A stretch of 19,623 bases of DNA. Origin: Tolypocladium sp. Sup5 PDA-1. Taxonomy: Eukaryota > Ascomycota > Sordariomycetes > Hypocreales > Ophiocordycipitaceae. The DNA lies in NCBI GenBank assembly GCA_000750105.3, contig JPHH03000142.1:1-19623 (forward strand), read 5' to 3'. Below are positions 16,169 through 19,623 of the stretch, piece by piece. Each line of letters begins with the position of its first letter. The first letter of the stretch is position 1. Position numbers and translations under genes: made by a program. The notes under the pieces are model-generated. The model did no database searches. It saw nothing but the letters and a program-made list of their open reading frames with translations, and was not told where the DNA came from.

Positions 16169-19009
16169 ATGGCATATCCGGATTCATCCATATTCCGTCG
16201 GCTTGGGCAGTTGCAGATTCATACTGCCCAATGTGATCGAGAGCTTCGTGACATAAGGTCACCGCGCTGCGAGCACGAGGAAAGCCTATCAATTGTCAAT
16301 GCCCGCCTCGATGAGACATGGCAGGCGCTATACTCAAGTCAGACCGGCATTGATCGGTCCGAGTTGCAGACGAAGATTGTGGATTACGGCCGTGAACTCG
16401 AAAAGCTCCAAATTAGCCACCAAGCCGGACTCAAAGATGCAGAATCTTCCTACAAGTATCAAATTGAGGCTGTTTGGGAGAGGTTTTGCGCACGATTCGT
16501 CACCGTGTTGGGGCCAACACGTGTGCAAAAGACTCTACAGAGCTTGTCGGGCAAAAGCGAGCGACACTGCTACCCGCATGGATCAATCGAAAACCCGCAG
16601 AACGACTCTATATCGGCAGAACAATCGCAATCAATCTTGCACCGGGCAGACTTTGAATTGGAAATCACCGGCAACGATAGCCATGCCAAGAGCGTGAGTA
16701 CTCCTTACTCCACTGGAAAGAGCCTGATATTGACGGATCAAGTATAAGAGAAAGCACAGCACGCCGACTTCCCTGCGGTGGGAGAAACAGCGAAAACTTG
16801 GTGAAAGTCCGTCAGTATCGCTGAACAATGGCTTGAAGTTTACTGACTGGTTACAGGTGAGGACGATCGACATCTACAGACTCATCATCCAACTCTGGGA
16901 CCAAGATGCAGTAGGTCTGACGGTCCTCGGCGGCCAGATGAAAGCCCATTGTCCACGACTGAGGAGGATCCTGAGATGGCGGCTAGCGGAGAACACCGAA
17001 CGTCTTTCTCAGAACCAAGTTCCGAGCCCGGTATTGTTCAAGCGGCAGCGCTGGGTGGCCGCCATATTGAACGGAGCCGCAGCCGTGATGAGCCTTTAAA
17101 CACTTCCCAGCCTGAGGTAAATGCGCAGGAACAACTCCATTCAGTTCAGGCTCAGGGTCAACAGCGGCAAAAACAGCGAAACATGGAAGACGCAGGCCCA
17201 GTCGATGGCAACGTTGCCTTAGGTGCCAGCAGCGCAACGGAAAACACGAGCGATCAAGTGCGAAACTCCCATGCTATGGCATCCGAGGCCACTTTATACC
17301 GATTAAAAACTCTCGACCACATCCTCCAGGACGTGAGCAAGATGTTGTGTCGAACGCCCATGCGGTTCGCGGGCAAGTTCCCGAGAGACAGCACCAAGTG
17401 GACCGGGGAGATGAAGGATAGATATTCGCGAGTGCTCTGTGCCCTTGAGAGCAGCAAATCTAAGTTGACGGATATGCAGAGGTTCTTTGAGGAGAGAGCC
17501 CAGGCGGGCAAGCCGCTCAAGGACGAGGAGCTGCGGCAGTACCTGGCGCGACGCGAACAGCATTCCGACTTCATTACAGTGGCACACAAATGGATTGAAA
17601 TCTTCTGCGAACAGCAGGAGAATCTGCCAGGAAATTATCCACCGGTAGGCCAGATCGGCATGGCTAGCAGCGAAGCAGAGCCGGGGAGCCAAGACGCTGA
17701 TGCTGCACAAGCGGCGAACTCAAAAGAGAACCAAAACAAGCCGCAGTCTACGAACGAAAGCCCTCGGAATTTATCATCAAGCGTTAGCAACAGCGTTTCA
17801 AGCCTCAGAATGGCCGGAACGCCGCCTCTATGTGTTGATGGGTCACAGGAGGCGAGTGCGCAGAAGACACCAAATTCCACAAACTCAGCAGATCAACCGT
17901 CAATATATGACAGTGAGTTATTCATAAGAGATAGGAATTGTGAATTTTCACTAACACGCCACCGGGCGAGCACAATGGAAGCCTGCAGTCGCCTTTCTCG
18001 AGTCCTCGAACAAACCAGTCTTCGCCGGAAGCTGGACGGATGACGCCTGTGCATCATGCCAAACAGAACCGGTTGCGTTGCTCTGACAGCCCGAATTTTG
18101 AGCTCAGTAATTACCAAGCAACAGAGGTCCAGCAGCCGAGACCGGGTCGCAGCCTTGATGAGTTTAGCGTCGACGAAGATCAGCCTGGGACAAGCCCCGA
18201 GATGGTCGCGCCAGTTTGCAAGCCAGCCCTACACGTTGAGAAAGCCGTCCCGAGCGCGGAAGAGGTTGTACCCGAAATTTCGGATCACATCCGCAGTGAT
18301 GGGATGCAGTTGGCTGGTGTAGCAAGGAGCGGATTGAGCCTTGCTGGGGCAGCTCTCTCGGATTCATCACAAACTCCTCTGCCTGGGCGTGGGCAAAACA
18401 GCCCTACACCCAGCTGACGAATTATGATGGGTACAGTTGGTATTCGCCTCAGGAATGATATGCTGGAGCTGAGCAGTTCGGAAGCACAACTCGACATTCT
18501 TCACAAAGACCCAGTCTGAAAGTGGATGGAGAGGCTCCGCGGCTGTACACGCCAGATCAGCGTAGTTCCAACCAGCAGGGTTCGCTTGCCTCCAGTTCAA
18601 TCTCTACTACATGAAGACATCGAAACTAGTATGGATATTCCCTCGCCGTCGGCATCGGTATCTCAGATTGAGACTTAAGAGGGCGCATGTTCGCCGTCCC
18701 CAAGTAGCCCTATTTCTGGTACGCATGCCAATGCTGCCGCCCAGTCCGCAGCAACCCATGAACTCGACGAGATCTCGGTACCAAATACGGCAAACCGGGA
18801 GCCAAAGTGGTCGAAGTATGCTGTCGGATATAGTGGATGGCATGTGCATCTTCCGCAACGTCTCAACGGCTGATCAAATCCTCAACAACGGATCATGCTC
18901 AGATTGGGCCTTCATGGATTCCGACGGCATATTCTGTTGCCCTTGTTGCCCAAATAGAAAATGGGCTACGCTGGCATGGTTCATACGGCATCTGCGGCTC
19001 AACTACTGA
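16169..19009 (+). pseudogene. Large unrecognised gene, multiply disrupted, Cys-rich C-terminus
   Basis: ATG 16169 opens a charged, probably coiled-coil protein (repeated Glu/Gln/Lys/Leu, residues ~1-130). The same frame is broken by TAA 16745, TGA 16802 and TGA 16844, then runs open to TGA 18041. That part has a polar linker, a helical domain (about 17280-17640) and a Ser/Asn/Glu-rich tail. Protein-like sequence then moves to a second frame from 18040 (stops at 18415, 18517, 18676). A third frame covers about 18400-18600 (stop at 18456). The second frame resumes to about 18820, then the first to TGA 19007. The end codes a compact module with Phe-Cys-Cys-Pro-Cys-Cys-Pro and a downstream Arg-His-Leu, like a zinc-binding finger. 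A 66-nt GT-AG intron at 16694-16759 could remove the first stop only. I know no family for it. Two or three neighbouring decayed genes is the alternative. Confidence 0.68.
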
Positions 19010-19623
19010 AGCCCGACTCCGGCCTACCTGCGTCTCTTCTCCAGTCTGTTGCCCTCTCCTACTCTCTTATTTCTGAACTGCTGTCATACCGAAGCGACGT
19101 GAAAGCTGATGAGTTATATGTAGCCAGATGTCGCGCTCGTATGCAGCTTTGCCAGATGGTTTCGTCAGCGTCCAATGGATTCAGGTGTCAAACGATATTC
19201 CGCCCCAGCCGAGGAGGAGTCCCGACCCTCTTGGGCACCGCTGTTGTGTATATACCTTAACTGGGACCTTCGTCCTCTTGACTTGAGCAGTGGTTAAGGC
19301 CAATTGACTCTCTACAACCCTCACATGCATGTCATCTTTCCATTTACATTTGACATCAGGGAGAGCCAGCGCAGTATCGAGAAGTGGTGACTACGCGTGG
19401 CTATCCAACAGCGACGTCTCGCCATCTAGGGCCCTTATCACGCGACGAAGCATGGTAAAGGGATTCGTTAGCTCTAGTGTACTGTTCAGTAGTCAACAGC
19501 TTTGTAATATGTGTATCACAGCAATCCGTTTATATAATTCGCATCAACAATGAAACGGGCTTCGACCGTGGCATTGGTCGCACTGATCGCAACGACATGA
19601 ACCGTAGCAGGATTATAGACTAT
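19010..19623. other. No supported gene
   Basis: Downstream of the decayed locus I see no domain-bearing frame. The open stretch at 18961-19260 (plus, 99 codons) overlaps the Cys-rich module in a different frame and continues without recognisable content. Pieces of the decayed gene could extend into it. No RNA gene or repeat was recognised. Confidence 0.35.

Noticed and set aside
16745..16846. Stop cluster explained entirely by introns
   Set aside because: A 66-nt phase-0 intron could remove the TAA. Removing both TGAs needs a donor at GTGGGA and an acceptor that skips the strong TTACAG site, which is unlikely.
16833..17099. Alternative frame after the ACTGACTGGTTACAG acceptor-like site
   Set aside because: It reads 88 codons but ends at a stop, and its composition fits the disordered linker less well than the frame that continues to 18043.

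Overview
The window looks like a stretch of a filamentous ascomycete (Pezizomycotina) chromosome. The genes carry short 42-75 nt introns with GTRNGT donors, CTRAC/CTAAC branch points and YAG acceptors, and the gene families are typically fungal: an LaeA-like methyltransferase, a COMT-type O-methyltransferase, an F-box protein and a hAT transposon. Hypocreales would fit, but the sequence alone does not prove the order. Gene density is low and several loci are broken, so this reads as an accessory, decaying region rather than a conserved core segment.

Layout. 1-2.5 kb: mostly unassigned, with one weak candidate spliced gene on the minus strand (1297-1929). 2.57-3.90 kb: an intact two-exon F-box protein gene on the minus strand. 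3.9-5.37 kb: no supported gene. 5.37-6.67 kb: a minus-strand O-methyltransferase gene broken by one frameshift and one in-frame TGA. 6.67-7.07 kb: a divergent promoter with two CCAAT boxes. 7.07-8.58 kb: a plus-strand LaeA-like SAM-dependent methyltransferase. It is in eight exons and splices to a coherent 327-residue protein. 8.99-9.26 kb: a minus-strand fragment coding for a transmembrane segment plus cytoplasmic tail. 9.3-11.3 kb: nothing supported. 11.34-11.94 kb: an unrecognised 200-residue minus-strand ORF.

12.3-15.0 kb holds a hAT DNA transposon. Its long minus-strand transposase frame has a BED zinc finger, RNase-H-like core and hAT C-terminal dimerisation region, but no ATG in frame. 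A cluster of TTCCAT/ATGGAA motifs lies beyond its 3' end and an 11-bp inverted repeat beyond its 5' end. 16.17-19.01 kb: a large plus-strand relic of an unrecognised gene. Its pieces lie in all three frames and are broken by several stops and frameshifts. It starts with a charged helical segment, has a long polar middle and ends in a cysteine-rich module.

The two methyltransferases are divergently arranged on one promoter region. That layout is common in secondary-metabolism loci, but no backbone enzyme (PKS, NRPS, terpene synthase) is visible here, so a cluster assignment is inference only.
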